A stretch of 64,000 bases of DNA from Epiperipatus broadwayi. Taxonomy: Eukaryota > Onychophora > Udeonychophora > Euonychophora > Peripatidae. The notes beneath the pieces were generated by a model, which was given only the letters and a program-made list of their open reading frames with translations, ran no database searches and was not told the origin of the DNA. The position numbers and the translations under genes were made by a program. The DNA is taken from positions 5,058,499-5,122,498 of the forward strand of contig JAQFVV010000012.1 in assembly GCA_028023455.1 (NCBI GenBank), read 5' to 3'. Shown here piece after piece: positions 1 through 13,309 of the stretch (the first letter of the stretch is position 1; every line of letters starts with the position of its first letter).

Positions 1-163
1 CTTAAATAATAAATAAAAAAGTATAATTATATATAGTAATCTGTGTGTAGTGAGTTTGGCAATGATAAGTAAAAATGTAACAATAATACAAGGATTGTTT
101 TTGCATTAATGTATTTATCTGTAAAATATGCTTAATTTTTAAATCACTCTTCAATCATACTTT

Positions 164-300
164 AAATCACATTATCTAAGTTTTGCATTGGTGGTCGAGA
201 GGTCAGCGCGACTGCCTTGCACTTGCAGGCAGTTGCCCGGGTTGTGGGTTCGCGTCCCGGCCGATGCTATGACACTTAAAAAAAAAATCACATTATCTAA
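164..300 (+). repeat. tRNA-derived SINE, long-body subfamily, with 16-bp TSD
   Basis: A tRNA-like body runs 185-267. Its ends GCATTGG (185-191) and CCGATGC (261-267) pair as a 7-bp acceptor stem with one wobble. A box-A-like stretch (TGGTCGAGAGG) and a box B (GGTTCGCGTCC) are visible, as expected for an internal Pol III promoter. The body is longer than a real tRNA because the anticodon and T-arm regions carry extra bases, so it is not a functional tRNA gene. The tail is TATGACAC followed by an A-run. A perfect 16-bp repeat, AAATCACATTATCTAA, flanks it at 164-179 and 285-300, showing retroposition. The copy at 15260-15398 belongs to the same subfamily. Confidence 0.88.
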
Positions 301-739
301 TTCTTTTCATATCATATTTTAATGTTAGATATTATTATGTTTCTGTATTATTTCAATTAAAGTAGAATATATACAAATTACCTTTTGAATAATTTTTGAA
401 GGATATTAATAATTATAAAGTAATAAAATAAGTACTTTTATTCGTAAAAGTTTTATATTATCTTTGCATTTTTTTTGTCTAAAGAAAATGTATTATTTAA
501 ATAAATAAATGCAATCGCAGTAACTATATAAACAAACATTAAAAAAATAATTATATAAACAATCGTAGAGGTTATTATATTATATGTATATTTTTATTTA
601 TTATTTAATTAATAAACAAAGTATATACATATTCTATTTATAAAGAAAAAGAAATCATAACCTTAATAAAATAAAAATAATATATATTTTTAATAAATAA
701 TAAGTGATTATATCACAATTATAAATAAATAGCTAAACA

Positions 740-1090
740 TGAGGAAAATGGCATAATAATGTACATGCCTTTCAAACAATATTGGCATCAGCATGGGATT
801 TGGGCTTTTCATCATCAGATTTTCAATGGTATGGATGGCTGAAGAGTTGGAGGTTGGATTAGACTGAAGCCTGTCCATTAAAGTGTGAGTATTTGCTATC
901 TTAATATAAACTGAGCACTGATTATATATGTGTGTGAGAGATGATAATCTAGACCAACTGATGAGTGCTGGTTTAGCACGAAATATATATATTGGTGATT
1001 ATTGATCTTTTCTACATGTGTGTGATTATGTGTATTAGTGATATGAGATAGTGTGGATAGTTGAAAGGTGCTTGAAAGTCTGAGTTCAAA
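740..1090 (+). repeat. Dispersed hammerhead-bearing repeat, copy 1
   Basis: About 340 bp are shared with the inverted segment at about 12955-13300. Shared blocks, in order, include the GAAGAGTTGGAG stretch near 843, GAAGCCTGTCCATTAAAGT near 868-886, the hammerhead at 943-1003 and GAAAGTCTG near 1074-1082. The boundaries are approximate because I found no clear TSD. No protein is encoded. The layout, a short non-coding repeat with one type I hammerhead, resembles animal retrozymes and the HHR-bearing ends of Penelope-like elements. That assignment is inference. Confidence 0.7.
943..1003 (+). ncRNA. Type I hammerhead ribozyme, predicted complete
   Basis: All core parts are present in order. 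CTGATGA at 958-964 matches the CUGANGA core. Stem II is GTGCT (965-969) with AGCAC (975-979), giving the preferred G-C closing pair. GAA is at 980-982. Stem III is the self-complementary ATATATAT (983-990) and the predicted cleavage base is A991. Stem I pairs ACCAA (953-957) with TTGGT (992-996), then after a 3-nt bulge ATAATC (944-949) with GATTAT (997-1002). Known hammerheads need exactly these core residues and a UH cleavage site; UA is permitted. The AU-only stem III is weak, so activity might need a dimer. Found by hand folding only. Confidence 0.8.
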
Positions 1091-1099
1091 ACTCCTATG

Positions 1100-2460
1100 T
1101 TTATACCTTACAAATGTATATTTTATTTCTAATATGGATTTAATAAAGTTCAAATATATATCTTTTATTCTTCTAATTTAAAAAAAAATACTGCATCCCC
1201 ACAATCACAAAAGAAAAGTTAAAATCAAGTCTACTGTGTTATTCTTTCCTTTTAATGTTTATGATTTATAAAATCTTTGGATTTTTTTTTAATATCATCA
1301 AAAATGAATTAATCCATTTTGCTGTTTTTCATACAAGTTTTATATATTTTTTATTCAGTAAATCCAACTTAGGCTTTTATTTGACTGGGATTATTTAGAA
1401 ATCTTTTTATTTATTTATTTGGTAAGCAGATTTTGATAGCTTAACTATTGTCAAGATATCATAAAGAAACTTGTAGAGTTTCAACCAGAAGGTAGATTCA
1501 CTATTGGCTTTATTGAATTATTGTATCCTGCCAATGTTGCCATAAACTTGACTGTGATTAATTATGTGTTTTACAGTTTATATTTGTCCATATTTACAAA
1601 GATCAGGGACTAATAAATTGTATTTATGAAACAGATGAGCACAATGACCATGGGTTTTCCTGAATCTCTTGATAAGACTCCAGTTGTGCCCAAGGATATC
1701 AAATTCAGATAACTTCATTATAAGATCAGGAAAAAGAAATTTATTTGGAATCTCAAAAATTAAATGACAATTTAACTACAATCCAAACATTAGGATAGAA
1801 CAAAATAGATAATTTGTCAAACATCTAAAAAGGCAAACTTGATTTGTGTTTAGTCTTAGATAATGAAATTATGAGTTATTGAGAACCTAAATTGCTCAAT
1901 AGTTTTTTATACATTTTCTGAAAGCCATTTTTACTTCTGATATCTGATGAGAATTATTTAAAAAAAATGGAAAGCCATTGCAAATTAATAGACTTAAATG
2001 TATTAGCAATAGTGTTAAATATTTAAATAAGTATTGGGAATGTTATTGTAATAACTTTTTTTGTAAACAGCAGCACAATATTCATCAGAAGAATATGCTA
2101 TTGCTAAGGAAATTGTCCACAAAGTATTGTAGAAAGCTTACATACATTGAATTTTTATATATGCAACATGAGGAATAGCAATCCTAGAAATATTTTAGAT
2201 TTTTGCATAAAACAAATTCAAATGAATTTTTTTCCAGAAAATAGTATTTTAATATTTTTTAATTTTTATAAAATCTTGATTCATGATTTAAATTTTTTTT
2301 TACATTTATGCTTTATTGTTTATAAAAGTAAAACTATGATGATTATAAAAGTAAATGTAAAAGATTTGTTCGGTCATGATATTAGATATTTATATATGTT
2401 GCATCATATATATATATAATATTATATTTAATGTTTTCACAATTACATGATGTAAAAATA
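1100..2460. other. AT-rich non-coding DNA, nothing recognised
   Basis: Short open frames here have no recognisable motif and look like chance frames. I see no repeat with clear boundaries. Confidence 0.5.
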
Positions 2461-2465
2461 ATAAT

Positions 2466-2927
2466 GTTGGGGATTAAACCTTGTATTAGTTTTTATTAAT
2501 TACTAAGGTTTTGATGAAATAGTATCTGCCATTGTCAAGGTTAACATTTCAAAGAAAAACTATTATATCTCAAATAGGAATGAGATTGAGTGTGAAGTAA
2601 TAAATGAGATTGAACACAAAGTAGTTGAACATTCAGAATATGTGAATTTTATTTTCTTCAGTTTCATCAGTCTTATGGAGACCACTTATTTGATCTCTTT
2701 CTTCTAATATAAACTGGAAGTCAATTAATGGTGAAGCCAACGAAAATTTGCATATTCTAAATTCTCAAATACTTCACACTCAGTTTCATTCTCTACCTCA
2801 CACTAAATCTCATTACCATTTCAGATCTAATGTTTTTTCTTTGAAAAGTTAACCTTGACAATCCAGATGCTATTTCATCGAAACATTGGGAATTAATCAA
2901 AACTAACATGTGATTTAACCCCAAAAC
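2466..2927. repeat. Imperfect fold-back element, arms about 190 bp
   Basis: The left arm (about 2466-2655) and right arm (about 2740-2927) are diverged inverted copies. Matching blocks include GATGAAATAG with CTATTTCATC and CAAGGTTAAC with GTTAACCTTG, and the outer ends GTTGGGG and CCCCAAAAC. The right arm reads TTGACAAT, then a short GATG/CATC hairpin, then GAAACATTGGG. The same module occurs in the smaller palindrome at 49702-49872. No protein and no clear TSD were found. It could be a MITE-like DNA element or a non-autonomous PLE-type snapback. Confidence 0.7.
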
Positions 2928-2929
2928 TA

Positions 2930-5900
2930 TTTTATTTATAAGAATATACATATATTGAATTTATATATTTTATAGATATTAATTTTAATAAAGAATAGAA
3001 GTTAAGAGATTATATTCATATAGAGAGAATTTTACTTTTTAATGTTGCTAGGCAATTATTAATTATTACTAATTGACAATTCTTATGAGACTAACAAGTT
3101 TTCTTTATTAACCTATAATAGTTCCTTTGTTAGTGTTTCTTGAAGTAAAGGAGACATCTTTCACTCCAAATCCAAGTTCTTATAAAACATTAAGCCCAGA
3201 AAGATATTAGATCTAAAATTATAAATTTATAAACCATTATTTATTATACAAATTTAGATTACTTCTTTCTCATTATACATGCATTTTAAATTTAAACATT
3301 TTTATGAGATTATCTAAAAGTTTGAGCATCTGATCTGTTCATCTTAGAATATGTTAACCATTATATTTATTTATTATAAATGTAACTTGTTTCTTTTTAA
3401 GGACTGAATGAATTCACAATCAACACCCATGTACATACATAAATATATTTATGATGAAATATTTCCATTATGTAGTTTAATTATTAAATGTTTTTTAGAA
3501 AAAATTCAAATGCAAAATTGTTTAACAATTAAACTAGATTATGGAAATAATCCATATTAATCACACATATTTAAACAAATATATATAAGTAATTTAACAT
3601 GTATAAAGAAAGAGAGAAGTTGATCTGATCTTATGACATTGTGGAATTCGATATGAGTTAAAATGAAAAATGGAGTGATAATAACAAAAGATGTAAACTG
3701 TATATATGATTAATCATACATTACATAGAATAAAAATATTTAAAATTTTATTTTCAAACCAATATAAATCAATACACATTGTACCATGAAATATATATAT
3801 TGAGATAGATTGCCTATCTCATTTTATAATTAAGAAAATAAAAGTTGTTGGCAATCCCGAGATGGAGTCAGATTTTATAAATTAAATTTAGATTTTATCC
3901 TTAAAGATAGGTTTCTATATTATATGCACACACGGAGATAAAAGTATGTATGTTCAAAAATAAAAAGTCAGGGTTTTTTTGTTTCATTTTTAAAAAATTA
4001 AACGTAATTTATTTCAGTTAAAAAACTTAGTTGAAAGTTATGCTATGGACAGAAAATCAAAAGACTTTCTTTAATGAAAAAAGACAATTATTTTTAAATA
4101 AAGTTAAATTAATTATAATTAATTAATATAAGATTAATTAAGAAAAAATTTGTCATAAAATAGTTTATCGCAATATCAAGGTAAATTCCTTTGTTCTATA
4201 TTTTGCAAATGTTTAAAAAAAAATTTTTAAAAATATTTCTTAGAGATTAATGCTATTCAAACTTGTTTTTAGTTATTGTTTTTAATCTAAATAATTTTGT
4301 GTAAATGTGTGTGTGTGTGATTAAAGATATTAACCAAGTAATTACGGCAACTATAATATTCAAACAACATTCTTATTTATTATTAATATTCACATCAAAT
4401 CATACATTGGCTCTGATCAATTTTAGGAAAAATATAAATAAGTGAATAGATAAATAAATATTGGAGAATAATTAAGTGAATCATAAAAAGATCACTTAAA
4501 TAAAACCATGTGTCCATTTTTGTTATTGAATTCACATTCATAGCTTACGTATTACACAATTAAATATTTTATCTTTAATTATATATGTTTATTAATTATT
4601 TTATTGGAATATATTATTAAAAATACATGTAAAAATATATGTTTATAAAAAAGTGTTGAAAATGCAATATGAATTTTTTTATTTTTGGTTAAAAATAAAA
4701 ATTAATATTGAATTTATAAAATGGGATTTTATTTCTACTGTATTCAATATTTGAAAGTCTTCATTTGACTTACTGAATTGGAGGCAAATTTTATTAAACA
4801 GTTTTCTTATATCAATGAGTTATCTTTGAATAATATTGTACAGTTGTATGGGTAACATTAGCATCAGAAAAGATATGTTATAAATAGAATTGAAATGCTG
4901 TAACTTGAGTCTTATAAATTATTTTTTTATTGTTGCTTAGAATGGAGTTTCACTTTTATTTTTTACAAAAAAAATATCAATTTTATTTTTAAAAATGGTT
5001 AATTTTTAAGACCATGGAAGGATAAAAATTTACTTGTCTGCCCATTCAATTGGGCCAGTTTAGTGATGAAATTTCAAGGGAAACAGCAAAATGTAGTAAA
5101 AAAATACCCATCAAAATGCATTATATTGCCAATAAGCTATAAAAATATTCCATTGTCAAAATCTAGAATTTCATCTATGTATTTGTGATAAATACAAATC
5201 CCATGATGTGTATATTGATATCATATTTTGATCAATTAATTTCACAAGATCGATTAATTCAACTGTTACATGATATTAAACAATCAAAATTTCACTTTTT
5301 TAAAAAAGGAAAAATGCTAGCATTTATTACTCATTTGGATGTAACTGAATTTTGTCAATAAAATAATTCTCTTTATATGTTATTACCAACGAAAAAGGAA
5401 AATAAAGCCAGTGATGTGTAGTTTTGCATTGATTAAGTATTTGATATTTTAAAAGATTGGCTATATTTATATACTTGAAAGCAAATATTAGAATTTAAAA
5501 GCAAAAGTGATTGAATTCACATCCTCAATCATTATCATTCATGCTTGTCTTATCTACTTGAAGAAAAATCATCTCTATGCATTGGGATCAGAAACAAGGA
5601 ACCAGAAGCTATGATGGACCAGTGGGTAAAAAGGAAGAATGAGACTGTTCACTTATGATATGATATCTATGTGGATATATTTTTTACTTTTTTTAAAAAA
5701 AGAAAGGAAAACTATGCACATTTTGTTCATATTTTATTTTAAAATATAGGATCAAATAATATATACAGATTATTCTATGATTAACCATTCATACAATAAA
5801 ATGTCAGGGAGATTCATTTTTTGTTATTATTATTTGAATAAGATAAGTCTGATGATATAGATTAATTTATGACCTGGTGTTTTCAAATATTTGTATTTTT

Positions 5901-6360
5901 TTTTTTGTTATTTAAAGTTTAACTTGGGGAGATTCATACAGAGAAGGGTTTGAATACATATAGAGAAGGGTTCAAATACAATCAATTTTTATCTTGATTT
6001 AATTACTTAAAAACTATATTAATGAATAAATATAGATCAATTTTTATTTGATCACATTTTTTTATCATTGTATATTTTAGTAAAAATGTGAGGAAAATAT
6101 TCAGAGCCTCTCTTTCAGTTTATATATAATATTATTCTCATACAACACAGTTTTGAGTTTCATACATATATTTATTTATTGTTTGTTGTTGATTTTTATA
6201 GAATGATAGATATACAAGAGAAATGACATTTGTAGTTTTTCTTAACTGGTTATGATTGTAGTCTATTGCAGACATCATTTGTTTTATTATTATATATGTA
6301 TATATATATATTACTATCATTATTGTACCGGTCAGATTTGTATGTTCACGTAACAAGATC
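2930..6360. other. AT-rich non-coding DNA
   Basis: No gene is seen. There are (TA)n and T-runs and a small near-duplication of an AGAGAAGGGTT motif at about 5940-5975. Confidence 0.5.
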
Positions 6361-7640
6361 TAGCATCTAGGCAAAAGTACCTTAAATCCAATCGTGCGCA
6401 AGATACATAAGTCAGGAACACTCATGAACTCTGCCCTATTTGCCTATTTCCCAGACCTATAACATTATGAGCAACAATCCCGATGATATCGATTTAATTT
6501 ACTTCTCACCACCGGCATCGCTCATCGGAGACACAAGAAGACTCTAGGCTAAATTTTAATGATAGACTAACTTAAAAACGAACTATATTTTACGAGCAAT
6601 GAAGGCTCATGACCTAGCATATTAATTAGATATTTAGCAGAAATCATCTAGTCATATGGAACATAACGAATAAATGGATATTAAATTAAAGTAAAAGAAA
6701 GCAATGATTCGAGAGTTGATATATATTTTTTAAGATTTATTAGATTAACAACAAATAAATATGTTGGGTTATTTATCCGACGCTAGCCTCACAAGTATTA
6801 TATATATATATATATTTCAGATTTTTACAATAACTTGATATTTGCGGCTGTGCCAATTATATATGTATATGAATTAAGGAATTAGCGCTATTGGAAATGG
6901 ATTACTAAAATACTATTCCACCCCCAGAGTAACGAAAAGGGCATTTTTCCGACTTAAAAGAAAATAGTTTAACAAGCAAATATTATATTTTGTTTTTATT
7001 CAATATCATTATTAATTTGATTTATAACATGACAAATGTGCAGGATGGATAATGAATACTTATATGAATGAGAATAAATTTATCGCACTGACACACATAG
7101 TACAATAATGGAAATATATGTCTGTTTAGAGAAATCATCGCATTACAACTTATAGCTATTCCTGGGTGACTAAAAATATACTGAAAGGCGGTGCGTTCTG
7201 GCAGCAGATTGGGGTGGTCCAATTATGGATCCTAGAATGTGCTTTCTGAATTTTATTAACGAAATTTACCGATTTCCTCTGCAAACGTAGGCAGAATCGG
7301 TGTTGAGATGAAGGGCGGTCAACAATGTCTTTATTGGGCTGGATTTTCCAGAGTGATTCCCATATAAAGCATGCACATACGACCAAATATGTCCCCAGGA
7401 TGGTTTTACAGCCTGGTTCAAGGACATTGAGAAATGACGATGGGGCTCGACTTAGCGAATACCTCCATGTTAGAGAGAAGCATGAGTATATATAAGATGA
7501 AGTGGCCTATTTACTGCCCATAAATTGTGAAAGATTATCTTAACTTATTTACTGCCCATAAATTGTGAAATACCCGGTGTAATGGTATGGTTTCTTCGTT
7601 AAACAAACATGGATAATAATTTTAATTAAATATAAAATTA
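6360..7640. other. Locally GC- and CpG-richer segment of unknown nature
   Basis: By eye this stretch holds clearly more CpG than its surroundings, especially 6390-6545 and 7180-7460. Open frames on the minus strand (7022-7222, 7156-7386) show no known motif. On the minus strand a TATATGGG box near 7365 is followed by AATAAAG near 7335, the order seen in LTRs, but no LTR ends or TSD were found. A 25-bp direct repeat occurs at 7508-7532 and 7546-7570. It may be a decayed mobile element, a regulatory region or an untranslated exon. Confidence 0.35.
7508..7570. repeat. 25-bp direct duplication
   Basis: A 25-bp segment beginning TATTTACTGCCCATAA occurs exactly at 7508-7532 and 7546-7570, separated by 13 bp. 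It is either a short tandem duplication or the scar of a small insertion. Confidence 0.85.
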
Positions 7641-7659
7641 AGATCGGAAGATCCCCCCT

Positions 7660-10600
7660 CCTTATGTTACTTAATATTATTCATAACTTCCCACACATTT
7701 AACAAATCTCAATCTCGGTTAATAAATGCCTTTTTATGAAAATATATAAATTAATACAAAATAAACTGGTGGTGGTAATAGTTATGATGGGTTTTACATA
7801 TATAACATGAATTGATAATAAGAAATAGCGCATTATTTAGAAAGGAAAATATTTCTAAAACAGATGTCAATCTGTTTTTTCTATAGCAAACATAGAAAAT
7901 AATTAATTTGTTTATTCCAAAATCGTTAGCACCTGGGCAAGTCGAATAAGACTTGTTTTGATTAAGTTATAAGTTAATTACCAGATAATGATGGGTGGGT
8001 AAAATGAAAATAAATTATGTGCTGGTGATTTTAGAAATATTATTGGCATTTTTTTTTAAAACATAAAACATAAATATAAACGAAAATTATCTGCTGCATG
8101 GAAATAAAAAAAAAGAAAATACTTTATAAGAGGCTTAATAGTGATAAGTTATATAGAGTTATAAGAGTTACATACTTTGAAGACATTTAATATATATATA
8201 TATATATATGATCAGAAAACAGAATAAATATTACAAAGAAAGCAGGATTTGAGAATTATGAGTGGCTAAAGTTCTTTTTACCTTGCAATCTGGAAGAGCA
8301 ATTTTGATACGAGTCAATCCATCAGCATTGGTTCACTAGATCTAGGGTAGCAGTAATATATGGTAGGTAGCATTTTACGTTTAATGGAAAAAATATTTAA
8401 AGTTCATCAATACAGGATGCAGAGCTTCGCTTATGGGAAAAGCATATTAGAATGGAGGGGAAGGTGAAATTTTTCCTACTCGCAGCACATTGGATTAAAA
8501 TTAAAATTGGCATGGATTATGTATAGCAACATCATAATTTTGTGGTCTCCTCTTCCTTTGAATTCAAATCCAGCAGTATTTTTACTTTTATTTTGATGAT
8601 GTAACCTAGCAACTACTGCTGGACCTGAGGCAGTTTAAGCACTTAATGTACATCTGGAATCATTTGACTGGATTCTTTCTTATCTAGTAAAATGTTTGAA
8701 ACAATGCAATTTTGTTATCAGTTTCTCGAACGATTGTTTTAAAATAAATCTTATGATTTTAAAACAAGCTAGCATGGACAAAATTTCCACTAATGGGTTT
8801 ATTTTATTACTACAAAATCGTAATCTTTTACTTTTATCTAAGGGGCTCTTCTGGGTAATTGTTTTCGAGATACTTTTTAACAGGATTGCATCATTTCTGG
8901 CTACTAAATTACATATGAAAAAATAATAAGTTTCATATATGATACTTTATATATAACATAACTTTACTAATTTATTAGCAATCTCCTACACTGAAATATA
9001 TATATAGATTTATTACTTACGCCCATATACACATGAGAATATTATTAAATAAAAATATTTTTAGATTAAAATACATGTGTTTATGTGATTTGTGTTAAAA
9101 TACTAAGCAAAAGAAATATACGTATTATTAGATATGTATACATGCGTAAAGACGGGTTTGAATATAGTTAGATGTTAGGAGATTGGATGTGGGCTGTGAA
9201 GCAGGATCTGAGCATCAGATCATCTGCTTCATTATTAATTTTTAATTATAGACCAATAAATTTAGAATTGATTAAAAATTTGATGAATTTGTCCAGTTAT
9301 TTTTTTTAAGTATGCAAGGTAATCTTTGATATCCGTGAGATATGGTTATACACACATATATATTTTTTCCTTTTATACGATTGTTATTATTAAGTCTGAT
9401 TATATATAAATTTTATATTTATCATTACATTGAAATATTTGTTTGCATATCTAAGTCAATTTTACCAGAAGAAATAATTTCATTAGTTCATGTTTAAATA
9501 TTAAAGAGCTTATCTTGTCCGATTACAAATATCTTAATAGTTTTTGTTCTGCCACTAGTCAGAATGATTTGTCTTAATTACTTTTAAACTTCTTTGAAGT
9601 AGGGATAATAAAGTTTATTAACTAATATATATTAATATCTATCTTTGGCTTGGACAACTTATATAGTTTTAATTGTTACAAAATATATTTTAATAATTGA
9701 TTGACTGGAGATTTAAGTAGATGAATAATATTCATGATTACAATTCAGTAAATATCCAATAGAAAATTATGATATACTTGACATAATGATGTGATTGGAT
9801 ATTATAAAATGCAAGATTATCCAATAGATTTATTGATAATGAGTTCTTGTTGAGTGTTTCATTTTAATACATAACTTAAGCTATTATAATGGAAAGTATG
9901 GATAAAATATTAATATTATTTTTAACATTTTAATTAAATTAGATATAAAACTGAGTAAGGATTATTTTATTTAAACATTATAAATATTGTAAGTTTATAA
10001 AACATTCTCAAAGTGTTATAATTATTTAGAAACTAGTTTATTTAAATAGGGAATATCATTAAATTTTAATGTAGATATACATTACTATAAGTAATATTGA
10101 ATTAGTAAAGTCTATGAGAACGTAATTATTTATTGATTTGAATTTGGTTTTGTACAATTATAAATCCAATAGATGTCTTAGGCATATATCATTGTTTATG
10201 AGAATGATATATGATTTCACTTCTTCTCGTGGTTTATTTTGGGAGGTGAATAGATTTGGTGATATGGAGGTGATGATTATGTTTGATTTCTTTTATTTTA
10301 AATACTATCTGAATAAATTAGAATTAATATTAATGTAGTAGAAAATATAAATAATTATGTTTTGGAAATATTGTTATTGCTTAGTGTGACCGATGACTGA
10401 GGAGATGATTTTATACGGATCATAACAGAGTTACCATTTATTCATGCATGTTTTGCACTGTTATCAATAATATTTAAATCTTAAGGGCATTTCTTCATTA
10501 TGTTTTATTTTCATTTTGTGTCAGTAATAAATGGTTGTCTAAAAATCAGAATTTCTTTTGTTTTATAACAAATGCAGACCAAACCAAGGTAGAGAAATAG

Positions 10601-12950
10601 TGGGGTAAAAGATTCATTATTATTGTCACAAAATACCTACCCAATGATGGTCATATACAAGTGGTGATTGTTGCAAAATGCCATATCAACTTTAGGACTG
10701 TTTAAAATGGCACTCTACATTTAGGCTAAATTTATATTATGGAAGATGTCTCAATTCTGAGACATACTAAAATTTTTATATTCTCATTTATATTCCATTA
10801 TAAAATGGTAACCAATGATTGGGCTATATATTTTATTTAGATTATATTAATCATTTTCTCAGTGTCATCATTTTTATCATGTTACAATATATATTTATAT
10901 ATGATAATGCCTACTTAAATCTTGTTCAAAATGGTGCAATGTATATATAAAATTAAAAACTTATTTGAGTTGTACAATGTATTAGTTTTTTGTATAGAGA
11001 AACTATTCCATCGAATCATCAAAGAATCCTGATTAAAGTTTTTATTTTTTTCAAAAAGATCTGCATTCACCAAAATAAAATATAAAATTCCTTCATTGAA
11101 TTAAGTTGTTTATGTTTTAACAGAAATGCATTTATCTTTGTTAAGGCTGAAATTGTATTTGAGAACTGACTTCATGAGAAATATAGACTATTCATTCATA
11201 TGTATATTTGAAGGTTGTCCAGTCAAAAAAGAAGTGCCGTCTGTATTGCTGTGAAAATATTCATTATAATACATATATCAGTCGAATATAATTTCTAAAA
11301 AGTAGATAATATCAATTAGAAACCTTAACTCTATTTAAAAGTTTAGTCTCAAAGAAGGTCATAGAAATAGTTAATCATTAATATGCTGATTTGTCTCATG
11401 GTTTTTGCTGAGATTTCTTGGCAAATTGCACTGTCACCTTCATAGACTTTATCTGAAAGTTTCTAATTTATGATAATGTTGTAATATAAATGTTTTTTTA
11501 AATCCAATTTAATGAACTTTTCCAATCATTCATTTATTATTATTAGGACACAGGTTAGTATATAACATTTTGAGTGATAATATTCTCCTCTCTGCTCCAG
11601 ATGCTAATGGCCTGACCAAGGACAGGACTAACATGAGAATCAAACCAAGATTCTTTATATTCATGAAAATTGTTATATAATGAATTAGTTAATTAGGAAA
11701 ATGTGACATTTTATGGGCCTAAAGTTAATAAACTTCAAAAAATAATTATCTAAGTTTCTAAAATATCTCAATTATCACTGCAACCTTATATTTTTACACT
11801 TTGTTTTGTTTATTTTTTTCAGTTTTGAAATTGTATTATAATTAATAAAAGCATGATTGATTTAGGTAAAAATATTAACTTTTTCATAAAAAAAAAAAAG
11901 TTATTCAGTAAATTAGTCATGGTATTTCTAAAGATATGCTAAACTTTTTGCTCTTGTTGAAATAATAAGTATTATAATTCTGATAATATCATATTTTTTT
12001 AATAATGTTTTTATTTTTATTTCATTTCTTAACGTTCTAAGCCATTAAAGAGTTTATCTTATGCAGATATTTTTAATGTTAAAGATTATGGACAGTTGAA
12101 TTTGAATAGTGAGCAGTTCAATGTGTGTATATATTTGTTGGTTTTTTTAACAGGTGAAACCATAACTATAATGAACATTTTTTAAAACTTAATTTTAATA
12201 GTATTTTCTTACTAATTTATTCTATTTTAATTATAAGTACTTATATAACATTAGTCTTTGATATATGTGTGTATATTTATGCAATGTATTATTCTAGAAG
12301 AAATTAAAGTCCTAAACATTGTTTATAAATAATTGCTATATTCTCTAGTTACTTAAAATACCATCAGCTTTTCATACAAATAATGACTATTTCTATCTAA
12401 AGACCCATGTTATTAGATCCATCAATAAATTTCTATCCACAAATACTGATGGTATTTTTAGCAATGGGAGACCCTGGCAATTATATGTAATCAGTGCCTG
12501 AAGCTTAATTTCTCTATGTATTACATATTTGTAAAATTCTATCATTATATATATATAAATATTTATTAAAATTATATATCTACAAGTAAATAGTACAGTT
12601 ACAGTTTTAAGTTCTGTGCATAGTTGCATGTTATTATTATTTACATTGACAACATTTTTACCCTGGATAACACTAACCATTATCTAAATAGTATAATTGC
12701 TTCAGTAAATGTAAACATTTTTAAATATATTTGGTAATTGAAATCAGACTATATTCTAGAATTATGTTTAATTCTACTGAAAGTGTATCATATCATGTCC
12801 TGTTAGAAAATAGATTTTGAAATATTATTAGCGTTAGTGTTACACCAATCAGTTTATTTTTATGTTAAACTGTTTATATATCATAATTAATTATTAACTG
12901 AAATATAAGCTTATTAAATACCTGTATCAATATATGTAATATATAGGGTA
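7660..12950. other. AT-rich non-coding DNA
   Basis: Short open frames at 8696-8926, 10138-10338 and 12393-12680 carry no recognisable motif and no splice or codon signal that I trust. (TA)n tracts occur near 8190 and elsewhere. Confidence 0.5.
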
Positions 12951-12954
12951 TATA

Positions 12955-13300
12955 AGCACAGACTTTCACATGATCCACCACTCACCACCACTCTATCTCA
13001 TATGTCGAAAAGATAAATAATCACCAATATATGTATTTAATGCAAAACTAGCAATCATCAGTTGGTCCAGATTATCATCTCTCTCTCTATATATATATAT
13101 ATGCAATAGGTGTTTAGATATATATTAAGATAGCCAATCTTCGTACTTTAATGGACAGGCTTCAATCCACCCCACACTCCAACTCTTCAACCATCTATCC
13201 ATTTGAAAATCTGATGATGGAATGCTCAAGGGCCACCCTGAGGCAAGATTCTTGTCACACCCATATTGACCTAAACTGACCCCTCATGTGCAGGACAATC
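12955..13300 (-). repeat. Dispersed hammerhead-bearing repeat, copy 2, inverted and decayed
   Basis: The reverse complement aligns with 740-1090 over most of its length, including GAAGAGTTGGAG, GAAGCCTGTCCATTAAAGT and GAAAGTCTG. The hammerhead region is at 13018-13074 on the minus strand. Stem I is intact (TAATC with GATTA and ACCAA with TTGGT) and CTGATGA is intact. Stem II no longer pairs and the GAA after it has become TAA. This copy should therefore be catalytically dead. Confidence 0.72.
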
Positions 13301-13309
13301 CATTTAATA

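Noticed and set aside
5848-5870. CTGATGA motif, possible hammerhead core
   Set aside because: No stem II or GAA follows. The same holds for CTGATGA near 13211, 32112 and 32369 and CTGAAGA near 843, 20744, 39812 and 58109.
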